Shown here one piece after another: positions 43,614 through 54,808 of a stretch of 64,000 nucleotides of DNA. Numbering within the stretch: the first letter of the stretch is position 1; each line of letters begins with the position of its first letter. Source of the DNA: Lepiota brunneoincarnata (lineage: Eukaryota > Basidiomycota > Agaricomycetes > Agaricales > Agaricaceae). Position numbers and translations under genes: made by a program. The stretch lies in contig JAEBUN010000003.1 of NCBI GenBank assembly GCA_023014365.1, forward strand, positions 1,116,001 through 1,180,000, read 5' to 3'. A model generated the notes under the pieces. The model was not told where the DNA came from and did not search any database. It saw only the letters and a list, made by a program, of their open reading frames with translations.

Positions 43614-43916
43614 AGGTTGCAAACGACGAGGGATTGCACGCGTCTGAGCATTCTTGACTTCGGGTATCGTCGCTGACAAAATGTAAAGAACACACCAGCA
43701 CAGAACTTGGTCTCCTGGGATCAACGATTGGCTGCTTTTGTGCGTCTCGTTATATCACATACAGCATATAAATTACAATCTTCTACAGTTAGATATATAA
43801 AATAATGACTAAATCCAAAGCAAAGCAAGCACTGCTGAAAACAACACAGAACAAAGAGGGAGCACAAGCAAACCAAGCATCCAGTCCACAATTTAAATAA
43901 CGAGAGAGAAGTCTTA

Positions 43917-46900
43917 TCAGACAACCCTCTCATCCAACTCAACCGGCACCTGCTCATACCCGGCCCCTCCCCTCCCCTCCTTCCTCCGTGCCCAATCCAC
44001 ACCAGACCCAATCAACTCCCTCACGCCACCCAAACTATCCACAAACATACTTGTCCATGTCATTCCATCTCCCTCCCTTTCATCCGGCATAATGCTCTCC
44101 TTGGGCCTCCGCCACCACCTCAGCGTCAACGAACTCCCAACTACGCTCACGCTTGACATTGCCATCGCCCCACCAGCAAGCATAGGATGCATATACAGCC
44201 CCACGGGTAAGAACAATCCCATCGCCAGCGGAATCCCAAGTATATTGTACACGCAGGCCCATATTAGGTTGCGTTTGATTACAGAAAAGATGGTACGGGA
44301 GAGGTGGAGCGCTGCGACGACGTCGAGTAGGTCCGAACGCATGAGAACTATGTCAGCTGCTTCGATCGCAACGGATGTTCCGGACGAGAGGGCAATTCCG
44401 ACTGTGGCTGCTACGAGTGCTGGAGAGTCGTTGATCCCATCTCCGACCTGAAGGGTCAATTAGCATGGCTTTTAATTTCCAAGGCTGGGTGCATACCATA
44501 GCAATTCCACCGCCTTCCGCCTCAGACAGCTCAGCGACCTTTGCGGCTTTACCCTTTGGACTCATCTCCGCATATACATTTTCCGGTCTGATCCCCACCT
44601 GCTTCGCGATCGCGTGCGCCGTTGCTTTTCCATCTCCCGTCATCATACAAACTTCTATACCCATTTTCTCCAATGCTCGGATTGCATACTTGGAAGATGG
44701 TTTGGGAGCGTCGCTCAATGATATGGCGAGAATAGGCTTCGGGTACTCGGGACTTCTGCTCTTGCCATTCGCAGAAGACGGAACCTGGGGTAGGATAGAG
44801 ACGTAAATGACTGTCCGGCCAAGTTTCGTCTCTTGCGCCTCATATGCCGCAAGTGTCGGTGAAATTGGGTTCGTAGTCGCGTCCAATTCGAACAGCATAT
44901 CATCTGCTTTTTCCGCAATCCCACTCTGTCCATGGGGCCTCGTTACGAACCTCGCGGTACCGATCAACAACGTTGCGGTGTGCTTGTTGCAGACGATAGT
45001 TGCCTTGACGCCTTGTCCTGTAATCGACTCAAAGCTCTTCACCTCCGTCTCTGGCGAGTTCTCGCCCAATAACTCCTTGCCATACACTGCGATCGCTTTT
45101 GCCAAAGGATGCTCCGATTTCGCTTCAGTGGCACTAACCATAGCAACTACCTCCCTCCTTCCCGTAAACCCATCTGCGCAAATGCCTTCCAGCCTAGTAT
45201 CGCCCGCATACAGCTCCTCATTCGCTTGCAATCTAGTCGGTGGAACCCACTGCATCCCAAGTACGCTCAACTTGCCGACAGTAACTGTGCCGGTCTTATC
45301 CAATACCACCTTCCGAACACTCTTGCTCGCCTCCAGTGCCCGACCACCTTTGATCAGGATCCCGTTCTTCGCTCCCATCCCTGTACCAACCATGATCGCC
45401 GTCGGGGTTGCCAGACCAAGTGCGCAAGGACAGGCAACCACCACCACTGAAATACACATCTGCAAACACACCGCGAGCTTGCTTGCTCCGTATCGATGGA
45501 ACATTTGTGGCAGGTCTTCATCTTTGATTAGCGCTGTTAGCACTGCCCAGAGAACAAAGGTGAAGCCAGCGAGGGAGATGACGGTTGGGACAAAGTACCC
45601 GGCGACTTTGTCCTGCAAATGCTTGAATAGGCGCCTTGGACGTCTGTGCCTCCTCGACAAGCTTGACGATTTGTGAGAGCGCGGTATCTTTGCCTGCTCG
45701 GGTGACGATCATGTCGAATGTGCCGAGGCCGTTTACAGTACCGCCAATGACGTTGTCACCGACCTGTTTCAGGACAGGCACAGCCTCGCCTGTGATCGCA
45801 CTCTCGTCGACACTAGATGAACCACGCACAACGGTCCCATCTGCGGGTATTTTGTCTCCAGGGACGAGCTTGACTGTGTCCCCGGCCTCGACGAGTTCGG
45901 TAGGGATCTTTTTCTCCTGTGAACACGTAGGTGCATCGGTGTAGATGGTGGCCATTGACGGAGCGAGGGCCATGAGATCTGTGAGGGCAGCACTAGTCTT
46001 TCCCTTTGCTTTGTTCTCGAGGTAGCGACCGAGGGAGACGAACATGATGAGCATGGTGCTGGTCTCAAAGAATAAAAAGGGTCGGTAGTCTGGTGTAGTG
46101 TTGAAGATGGCAAAAATCATGACTGAGAGGGAATAAAAATAAGCAGCGGAAGTTCCGAGCATGACGAGGACGTCCATGGTCGCAGTGCCATGCTTGAGAG
46201 ATTTGTATGCAGCGCGATAAAATTTGGCGCCAACCCAAAACTGTGCAGGGGTGGTGAGCAGTAGTGCGATTACATCACCGAGATAGATTCCGTTAAAGAG
46301 ATGGGCTGCAAGCAGAGACCTGATACCAGGTATGTGCATGCCAACCATGGATACGAAAAAGACAGGAAGAGCAAATGTGAAGGACCAGACGAAGCGCTGC
46401 CACCATTCGAGCACTTCCTTGGCTCGTGTGAGGGATTGTAGTTGTGTAGCGTCCTGCTGATCGGAGAGGACGGCATCAAAGCCCATTTCCTCTATCCGCT
46501 CGACCATTTCTCGGGGACTGACAAAGGATCTATCAAAGTTGACGGTGCAAGTTTCTGTGGCAAGGGAAACGGCAACGGAGGAGATGCCCGGGAGAGCAGA
46601 GAGGCCGGACTCAACGGAGGAAGTACAGGATGAACAAGTCATGCCGTATATACGTAGCTGGACGACGTCGGCGCGGGTGGGAGGTATGAGGGTTGCATCA
46701 AACCCAATGTCGCCAATTTCCTATGGCGGATAATGGGACCCAATAGAGAGATCAGGCGACAGAGGGACGTACATCGATGAGCTTGGAGACTGTCCAAAGC
46801 TGTGAATCGTATTCGATGACGCCTCGTTCTGCTAGGAGGGCGACCTTGATAGAGTGAATGCCCTCTTGCTGACGCAGCATGCCCTCGATGGCCTGTGATG

Positions 46901-47094
46901 GTGAGTACTAGAGAACGAGAGAGTGAATGGAGGACGGTTACCTCGACGCATGAGCCACAGGTCATACCCTCGATGCGAAGCTCGCATTTCTCGAGTGTTG
47001 GGGAAGTGTCGTCCATGGGGAGTGCGATAGGAGTGGAGGGGAGAGTGCCATTATTTGTACGAGAGGACCATAGTTTTGCAAAGAGCGTGTCCAT
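43917..47094 (-). CDS. CCC2: Copper-transporting P1B-type ATPase (Ccc2/ATP7 type)
   Basis: Pumps Cu(I) into the late Golgi to load multicopper oxidases such as laccases and ferroxidases. The start is ATG 47094 (MDTLFAKLWSSRTNNG). Two N-terminal metal-binding domains carry GMTCGSCVE and GMTCSSCTSS. Transmembrane segments follow. The actuator motif is SAITGEAVPV, the copper-site CPC lies in VVACPCALGLATP (45424-45432) and the phosphorylation site DKTGT is at 45286-45300. A P-type hinge GDGINDSPA lies near 44440, and the last helices end at LDERVV-stop (43917). Near 45612-45613 one extra base breaks the frame between KAPIQAFA and DKVAGYFVP; the decayed copy at 50640 lacks this extra base. All catalytic residues are intact apart from that slip. 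Confidence 0.88.
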
Positions 47095-47180
47095 CGTCCC
47101 AGGCCTGTGGGAAGAGGACTCGAGAGAGATGAGGAGAGAACGAGAGTTTGTCAGATATCTGTCACGCATGTCACACCTCT
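47095..47180. promoter_or_regulatory. Very short bidirectional promoter between CCC2 and COQ3
   Basis: The two divergent start codons are separated by 86 bp. Promoter elements and 5' leaders must therefore overlap or extend into the neighbouring gene. Purine-rich (GAGGAGAG-like) runs are seen on the plus strand. No TATA box is evident. Confidence 0.6.
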
Positions 47181-48196
47181 ATGCTCTCTTCCATTGCGCG
47201 AGTGACGACGACTCTCCGGCCGTTCCGCCTCGGCCGTGCTCTCTCAACCTCGGTCAATCCAGATGAGATAGCTCACTTTTCAAGACTCTCTGCTCAATGG
47301 TGGGATGATCATGGCGAGTTTTCTTTCCTCCACAAAATGAATCCAGTCCGTGTGGACTTTATCCGCTACAAGATCCTCGAAGCCGCCCGTGACGACGATA
47401 CCGACACCGACATTGACCCCGCACGCATTCTTGTTGGTCTTGAGGTCCTCGACGTCGGCTGTGGTGGTGGCCTTTTGTCCGAGGTACGTGCGGCATATTC
47501 CATATCACTCCGAGTTTCAACCTTGTTTCAGAGTCTTGCGCGGCTGGGTGCAAACACTTTGGGCATCGACGCTTCGGAGGACAATATTGGAATTGCACGG
47601 CAGCACGCGTCCACAGATCCAAAGCTTACTTGTTCCACACCTTCCTATCAACATACTACTGCTGAAGCGCTCCTGGCACAACCAAAACGGTATGACGTCG
47701 TCTGCTCAATGGAAGTGCTTGAACACGTCGACAACCCCGCCTCTTTCCTGTCCACCTGTGCCGAGCTAGTAAAAGTAAGCCAGTCTTTCCCCGACGTGAT
47801 CGCGTTTCACCTCCTCCGTAGCCCGGCGGACATCTCTTTCTTTCCACCATCTCACGTACCCCCCTCGCTTACTTCCTCACGATATTGATGGCCGAAGGCG
47901 TCCTCCGTAAAGTTACCAAGGGCACACATACATACAGCAAGTTCATCAAGCCCTCTGAGCTTATCCAGTTTTTCGAGTCGTATCCCTTGCCATCTACGTT
48001 ACCGGAATCACATCCCAGTGCCCGTTCGTGGATTACCAGACATTCAGCTTCCTACCTCCCACGCACCCAGGCAGAAATACGCGGCCTTATTTATAACCCT
48101 CTCTTTGGGAATTGGTCATTAGCTCCGAAAGACACGCGGGGGGCAACAGAATGCAATTATATTTTCTGGGTTAGAAAACCCACATTGGATAGATAG
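47181..48196 (+). CDS. COQ3: Ubiquinone biosynthesis O-methyltransferase, mitochondrial
   Basis: A SAM-dependent enzyme that performs both O-methylations of the ubiquinone head group at the inner mitochondrial membrane. The ATG at 47181 opens a basic, Ser/Thr-rich presequence (MLSSIARVTTTLRPFRLGRA). Family blocks follow: SAQWWDDHGEFSFLHKMNPV, the SAM motif VLDVGCGGGLLSE, ANTLGIDASEDNIGIARQHA, VVCSMEVLEHVDNPASF and, after an intron, PGGHLFLSTISRTPLAYFLT. The end is NYIFWVRKPTLDR. Two introns (GTACGT...TTTCAG and GTAAGC...CCGTAG) rejoin in frame. An upstream non-ATG extension of the frame is ignored. Length is about 300 residues, normal for the family. Confidence 0.93.
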
Positions 48197-48275
48197 AATA
48201 GTAAATTATAAGCGCCAGTGATGATCAACCCCCTGAGACGACGCGTTCAGAACCCCAAAAACTTGTCCATCACAA

Positions 48276-49401
48276 ATGGCAAACATCGGCAGCATCGGCA
48301 GCGCCTTTCTCGGTGACTTTCAAGCACAGCGCATCCGACACCTCTCATCCCCTACAACAAGTATCGGTGCTGCCTCTCCACCTGCTTCACCCCCCGCAGC
48401 CGGAAATAACAATAGAATGAGTGTGGTCCAACCCCTGTCACCCCCTATCGATCCAGGTGCCCAACAGTCCGAGAACAAGCACGAAAAGAAGGACCCGTGG
48501 GCTGCTTTTGCTAACAAAACCACAATTGACCCACTGTTGGCGTTGGAGCTCCGTCTGCGGTGGCTAGAGGCCCTCGTCCTCGGTTTAGGCGCGGGAGACA
48601 AAGGGGCCAAACCCGCTGGTAAGGCGAAGGAAAAAGGAAAGGAATCAGTAACACTCAGTCGGTTAACGGAAAACGTGAAGAAGCGATTGGATGAAATCGT
48701 CGAGGTCAACGACGGACTACGACGGTTCATGGACTCATGTATGGTTTCTCGCTGAATCGAAAGCTTAGAATTTACATTGCATCCACAGATGACCAGCATG
48801 CACAATTCCTAACGCCCACGTTTGCCCTCTCAGGCATTATCGACGCTTCTGCGGCACCCTCTACACCTACTTCCACTACTGCCGACACTGATAACTTAGC
48901 CTTGGCGTTACTACCCATATACGAAAACATGTCCCCGGCAGAGCTCGGGGCTTATCTTATGGAAATGGAACCTGATATACGTGCTGCTGATCAAGATATG
49001 CGTGAGGTTGAGGCGTTGGTCGGGCGGGGTGTTGCAGGTGCCGGAAAGCTCGGTGGTAAGCACCTTTGAACAGATTATGCTAGTGAACCAAAGTTAACGG
49101 GAAGTCAAGATTACGAGCTAATGAAGCCACGCTTGGAAATTTTGATCAAAGAACATGAGGAAGATGTTAAACTCGCAAAGACTTGGAGAAACGGGTGGCC
49201 AAGTTGGTTGAGCGGCATGTTACTCATGTGAGATACTCCCCTTTCCTCGTGTATAAGGTAGATTTGCTAACAAGGAGGCAGGTGGATGCATTATCGGAGC
49301 TGTTCGTTGCGTGGGACGATACATTATTAGAAGCGGAGAATCGGACAAAGGTACTCGAGAAGGAGTTCAAGGGGAGACAGAGGTTGGGCTTGGTGCCTTA
49401 G
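48276..49401 (+). CDS. Coiled-coil protein, possibly dynactin p24 (subunit 3)-like; one-base frameshift
   Basis: The start is ATG 48276 (MANIGSIGSAFLGDFQAQRI). A low-complexity Ser/Pro/Ala segment is followed by helical blocks LLALELRLRWLEALVLG and LTENVKKRLDEIVEVNDG, DQHAQFLTPTFALSG, LREVEALV-like residues and EILIKEHEEDVKLAK. The final block is LEKRVAKLVERHVTH, VDALSELFVAWDDTLLEAEN and a stop at 49401. Leading LELRLRWLE and the helix pattern recall the dynactin p22/p24 shoulder subunit, but this is a weak call from spacing only. At about 49182-49184 the coiled coil continues only if one base is restored between KLAKT and LEKRVAK. Three introns are spliced in frame. Confidence 0.6.
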
Positions 49402-50639
49402 TCCTGTTGTTGCATCGCATAGACCTTGTCGTCTTGGATCATCAAACGAACCTCAGGAGTAATCATCTGGGCTGCACTCGTGCCGCATCGAGTGTATACC
49501 GGGGCTGTGTTGCAATACCCCCAGTTTCGAGTGGGACACCAAACTCGACCTCAAAAAATGCCAGGGGAAGGCGTGAGTGTCCTTTGGACTATCCCTCCGC
49601 TCTTTAAGTCGTAGAAGATGAATTCTTGTTGTCGAGGGATTTTAAACTCGACAAATAAGCAACTGACGAAGTCAGTCGTGTCCAGACTTTTGGCCTTCTC
49701 GCAGGTGGCCACCGTGTATTTGAATAAGACACAAATGTTATGTGGGCTATCACTCGAGTCTGATCTCCATAGTTATTCTCTAAAGGAACTAAGGCTGCAC
49801 TGCGAGTGCTCCTCCGCATCGGTATGGTATACGACGGAAGCTGATTAAAATACCCATAGCCCACTACAAAATAACCATCGCCCAAGTCATAAACATTGCA
49901 AGTAAGCGATACAAAGAATTTTGCCAATGCAAATATAGGGAACTTTCCGGTATAGGGGCGTGAGGCTTTCGGAAAAATCGAGGACTACTGGGATGTAGCA
50001 ACGAAGGCTATTCAGGCCGCGATATGACAGTCCGTCGCATCCACCGGCAGGCTGTTAGCACAGTATCAATATGGCTTACAATGAGCGAGGAACTTGAGTG
50101 CCCGTCCCTGGACCCCGCCACTGGGCACGACTGTAGCATTGGATGTTTTCTTTTTCTTTGGCAGAGCGCTACGGCTTATCCACCAGGGGGAAATGCAGTA
50201 CGTACATAGTTATTGGCCAGTGGTGTGAGACTACGACTTTATCCACAGTCGTTGGAGTCCTGAAATAGCTGTTTACACATGAAACCCAGCTGCGGGAGAG
50301 GCCCCTTTGTTTTTCGATTAGTTCCCCCCGTGTTTCAGTGGCTGATGCCGGCGGTTCCGGCGCCCCGCCAAATGAGGAGAACTATGTATGCCGTATTTTG
50401 ATCATTCCCCTGCAGGGCTGTGACACAGTCATACTGAGGTCAGCCCTGCACCGTCACGATGTAGTCAACCTGACATTCTACAAAATTGACTGAAGACCTC
50501 TGATCAACAGCCGTGACGGTTGCGTTGTCCTCCGTCGTAAACACCGCCTCGCACGTCGAAGCTGTAGAGGCATTCTCCCTCTAAAAATCTTCAACTGTGT
50601 TTTCCTTCCCTCTATTATCACTTACAACTAATGAATGGA
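49402..50639. other. Intergenic region before the decayed copper ATPase
   Basis: About 1.2 kb. Open frames are short and motif-free. A frequent YYGTTAAT-like AT composition is absent. Nothing is supported, apart from the possibility that residual fragments of the decayed ATPase start here. Confidence 0.4.
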
Positions 50640-52847
50640 CGGAGGTATCGAAGGGATGAATTGTGCGTCATGTTCAGGAGTTCGTCATCATGTTTTCTAT
50701 TTTACCACTCTTCTAATAGTCCTCTTCTGGTAGCCAATCAAGGACTCACTAGGAAAATCATGAGGGATATATTTCGCAGAAGTCACTGGGCGAGGCATTT
50801 TGAATTTGACACAGGTCCCGGCAGGTCAAACTCTACGATGAATATAGTAACACTCAACTGCGACTTATCTTCAATAGAATCTACCTCGGTGACATGACAG
50901 CACTTGCGCTGACCACTCCTGCACACTTCCGGGTCGGCGCGCAATTTCATCGTGCAGTATTCAACTCTATCAAACACGGCATCGCGACAATGGACGTCCT
51001 TGTCATGCTCGGAACATCAGCGGCGTACTTTTACACTCGTTCTTCGCCATGGCTTTCGCTGTTTTCGACACTACACCCAACTACCGACCCTTCCTGCTCT
51101 TTGAGACTAGCACCATGCTCATTACCTTCGTCTCCCTGGAATGCTACCTCCGGGGGGAAGACCAGCGCCACTCTGACCAACCTCATGGCCCTTGCACCAC
51201 CAGAAACAACTATCTACACCGATGTGCCTAGATGCACAGAGGAGAGGAGGATCGCTACTGAGCTCATTGAGGTCGGCGATATAGTCAAGCTCGTCCGTGA
51301 AGATAAAACTCCGGCAGATGGCACCGTTACTCACAGCTCATCCAGTGTCGATGAGAGAGCGATCACAGGCGAGGCTGTACCTGTAATAAAACAGGTCGGT
51401 GACAACGTCATCGGTGGTACGCGCAACGGTCACGATACATTCAACATGATTGTTACTCGAGCTGGCAAAGACGCCACACTCTCGCAAATCGTCAAGCCCT
51501 GTCGAGGAAGCACAGGCGTCCAAGGCGCCCATCCAGGTCTTCGCAGACAAGATTGCAGGGTATTCGTTCCCATTGTTATCGCCTCCGGCCGGCATCACAT
51601 TTATCGCCTGGGCAGTACTGGTGGCGCTGTTCAGGGATGAGGATCTGTCGGAAATATTCATCGGCACGGGGCAAACAGGTTCGCGGTGTGTCTGCAGATG
51701 TGTATTTCGGTGGCGGTAGTTTCGCGTCCCTGTGCGCTTGGTCTGGCAACACCTATGGCGATCATGGTCGGGACAGGGGTAGGAACGAAGAACAGGATCC
51801 TGATCAAGGGTGGCAGCGCAATAGAGGCGGCCAAGAGTGTTCGGAAGGTGGTGTTAGACAAGACTGGGACAATTACTGTTGGAAAACTGAGTGTTGTTGG
51901 GATGCACTGGGTTCTACCAGCTCGAGGACAGACGGATGAAGATTTATACCTAGGGCGTTCGTGGCCCGAAGGTGTTTGTGCTGACAGGATTATGAGGAGA
52001 AGGGAGGTGGTCGCCATGGTCAGCGCCGCCGAGACAAGATCGGAACACCCATTGGTGAAGGCTACTGCCGCGCATGGCAAAGGATTGCTCGGCGGTTACA
52101 AGCCAGAGATGGAGGTCAAGAGTTTCAAAGCATAACGTCGACGGTTTCTTGCGGCGGACGGACTGTGATCCTGTTGATCGGTACCGCAAAGTTTGTTACG
52201 GGAGCTTCTGCTAACATGGAGATGCAAGCGGCGCAGGGAGTCGACAAAAGCTTCTGGTCAAGTTTGGTCGTGGTTCCGCTGCACCCTTCACTTGTAGCAT
52301 ATGGGCCACAAGAGATCAACTTGGCCGAACGGTCTTCTATGTTGCTATCATTCACTCCGACATTAAGGGCGGATCCGAAGGATCTGGTTTATCCGCAGCC
52401 TGTTGTCGCATTTTCAGCGATTTTCCAAAACCATCCTCCCGACGTGCTGTTATGGCATCGGGGAACATGGAGAGGTCTATATGATGACTGGAGATGGGAG
52501 GGTGACAGCGGTTTTCATCGCGGAACAGGTGGGAATCGAGCCGGAGAAGGTGTATGCAGATATGAGTCCAGGGGATGGGGTGGGCGCTATCACGGACTTG
52601 ATGGGGATGGCGGTGTGGCAATGGTGGGTGGACGTCATCGTTATTATTCGGGGTGGTAAGCGATGTTTGGCCACGGGTTGGGACGGCATAAATGACTCCC
52701 CGACTCTTGCAGCAGCCACGCTTGGCATTGCACTTGCCTCGAGGACTACCACTGCGACTAAAACAGCGGATGTCGTACTGATGCGCTCAGATCTCCTCGA
52801 CACTGCCTGTCTCAGAGGATGTTCAGTGACGTTGAACACGAAGCCAT
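50640..52847 (+). pseudogene. Decayed, inverted copy of the copper-transporting ATPase
   Basis: Protein blocks of CCC2 recur in order but in different frames. A relic metal-binding motif GIEGMNCASC lies at about 50643-50680. Then come FNRIYLGDMTALALTTPAHF, MDVLVMLGTSAAYFY, ERAITGEAVPVIKQVGDNV, LGLATPMAIMVGTGVGTKN, DKTGTITVGKLSVVG, the hinge GWDGINDSPTLAAATLG and ADVVLMRSDLLD. The second metal-binding domain and the last two helices are missing. The first Cys of the CPC site is replaced: the segment reads SRPCALG, with CGT (Arg) at 51725-51727. Frame changes occur around 51120-51170, 51500-51680 and 52140-52400. Transport would be impossible even without the breaks. It lies about 3.5 kb from the CCC2 gene start, in opposite orientation. 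Confidence 0.85.
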
Positions 52848-53326
52848 GATCATGTCGAGCCGTCTACGTGTTGTATGGGAGTCAGAGGTCGAGTACACGC
52901 AGCCATCAATGGTCTAATTTAATTGAAGAGTGGGCTATTTTAAGGGAACGGGCGGCTACAGTTGAGGCCAAAAAGGGTCAGTGGTTTGGACACATGACAA
53001 GCCCAAGCATTTTCACGGGCCACAGCTGGACGTGATTTGTTGGCTGGTTATGGCTGGTTGACCAGCCAACCCCAGCTGCGCAGCTAGACGACGGGAACGA
53101 CCCTGGCACTGCTCTCCACGCTCCTGCCCTATTGATTATAGCACCGCTAGTTCTGTAGACAGTCCGTGTCTTTCACCAGCATTCTACCTGTGCAAGCCGA
53201 CAGCGGGCACATCTCCCATATGCTGTGACCCCTGACTCTGCTTAAGAGTGTCCCTGCGTGATCGCCGCAGCATAAATAACCTCGGTCAGCTCGGATTGAA
53301 CCTTAACATTAACCAGACCCGGGCCA
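52848..53326. other. Intergenic region upstream of the F-box-like pair
   Basis: About 480 bp without a gene. It includes an inverted repeat at 53039-53070, listed separately. The 53180-53320 part is likely promoter and leader of the gene starting at 53327. Confidence 0.4.
53039..53070. repeat. Inverted repeat, 10-bp arms with 12-nt spacer
   Basis: GTTGGCTGGT (53039-53048) is the exact reverse complement of ACCAGCCAAC (53061-53070). The spacer also contains GGCTGGTT, so alternative pairings exist. It could form a hairpin or a protein-binding palindrome about 260 bp upstream of an F-box-like gene. Confidence 0.75.
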
Positions 53327-54635
53327 ATGACTCCAATCAACATTGACCCCCTTCAGGAAGCACTCGAAGCCATGCCTACTTTCGAATTTAACTCTGAAGG
53401 ACTGGAAACATGCGAGAGGAGCCAGGAGGAATATCCTTGGGTTCCTAGGGAACAGCAGCAGATGGGGCTGTTCTCACGTCTCCCATTGGACGTTGTACGA
53501 CTTGTGTTCGAAAAGGCGATGGAAGATAAACCGTGGCCTTTACATTTGGTGTGGGTATCACGACAAACACAACACTGGTGAGTATAGTTTTTCTCATTTT
53601 CAAGATATACCCCGGCCCACCAGAAGAGCTTCATAGGTTGGAGCCACTTCTTTATCAACATGTGAGCCTTAATGACGAACTCCAGTTCGAAAATTTCTAT
53701 CGAACCTTTCGCGGCCGACGCCAATCATCAACGAAAGACCTAGCCTTCTTTCAGCGACATGTCCAAACCTTTTTTGTATACGCTCCAAACCCCAGGACAG
53801 AGCGGCTGGTTTCCATCGTCCAAGAACTCGCTGGGGCTCCGGAGCATGGCTTGTTGGGATGAAAACTGGGGAAACTCGGCCATGAACGTAATATTGGATG
53901 CCCCTCATGGCCCCGATTCCGTGTCTGAATCCAAGGACCGCTTCCCGTACCCACATCTGCGGAGGATATCCTTCTCTGCCTCCCTTCTCTATAGCCGACA
54001 AACCTCCTTTGCACACCGGATGTTCCGAGACCTCACTCACATGGATATCTACTTTAATTCCGCAGCAGATTGGGAGAGCCTCCGCTGTCTGCCCAAACTT
54101 ACACATCTTTCAGTTGACGTCGTCACTGAACTGCCCGCTCCAAGTGATGGAGAGCTGGACTTTTGGTTTTCTCGCATCTTAGACTGCCTGTCCCCCAAGC
54201 ACCAAAGTCGTGATTTTCGTCTGTGTTGATGAATCTAACACGGACTTTGACTTGATCGACTCGGATGGTGATTATCTACCCCCTGGATGGCCACCCCGCG
54301 ACTCGAGTCCTTCCACCTCGGAGGCAGAAGGTGCCTGGGATGCGTGGCTTGCATCCGAAACGAAATGCCATGATAACGTGGACATTGACGTACTGCATCC
54401 AATTGCACGACTGGCTTTTGGTCAAATCGATCCTCGTGCAGTTGCGGGCTCGTCTACCGCCCAACTGCCAGAGAATCAGTTGTTTCGGGAGTACATGGTT
54501 TATTTCACGTCCCCTGCCAATAAATTGGACTGGGATGGAACGGAGGGCAGGCATCGAGAGTGTTGGACTGTCGCAGAGGACATAATTGAGAAAAGGAAAG
54601 GACTGACTTATGCCAAGCTTGTTAGCAACTTGTAG
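53327..54635 (+). CDS. F-box-like protein A, first of a tandem pair; frame interrupted
   Basis: The start is ATG 53327 (MTPINIDPLQEALEAMPTFE). The F-box-like segment LPLDVVRLVFEKAMEDKP is followed by LVWVSRQTQHW. Downstream blocks are LEPLLYQHVSLNDELQFENF, MFRDLTHMDIYFNSAADWES, LPKLTHLSVDVVT, DESNTDFDLIDSDGDYL and WTVAEDIIEKRKG. This is a common Agaricomycete type, function unknown, presumably an SCF adaptor. An intron near 53578 fits the family. The reading frame changes near 53833-53836 (GGGG) and at 54192-54196 (CCCCC), where one extra base would explain each. These could be assembly indels or real decay. The neighbour B is its closest relative here. Confidence 0.55.
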
Positions 54636-54808
54636 ATGCTTATTCCACAAAGCATGTATCGTACTCCCTAACAGACTCGACAAAAACCCTACACATGCAT
54701 ACTTGGGATCAGTGAGCACCCACAGGACCACACCGCCACCAGTGCCGCTAGCGGGGCCAAGAACCAAGGGGGCCGTGGCTGTGCAGTTGTATCATTAGGT
54801 GACTCCCA

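Noticed and set aside
47148..47180. COQ3 start upstream at 47148
   Set aside because: That codon is TTG. ATG at 47181 gives a normal mitochondrial leader.
50640..52847. Calling the second copper ATPase copy an intact gene
   Set aside because: Multiple frame changes, loss of the CPC Cys, and missing end helices and a metal-binding domain cannot all be explained by introns.
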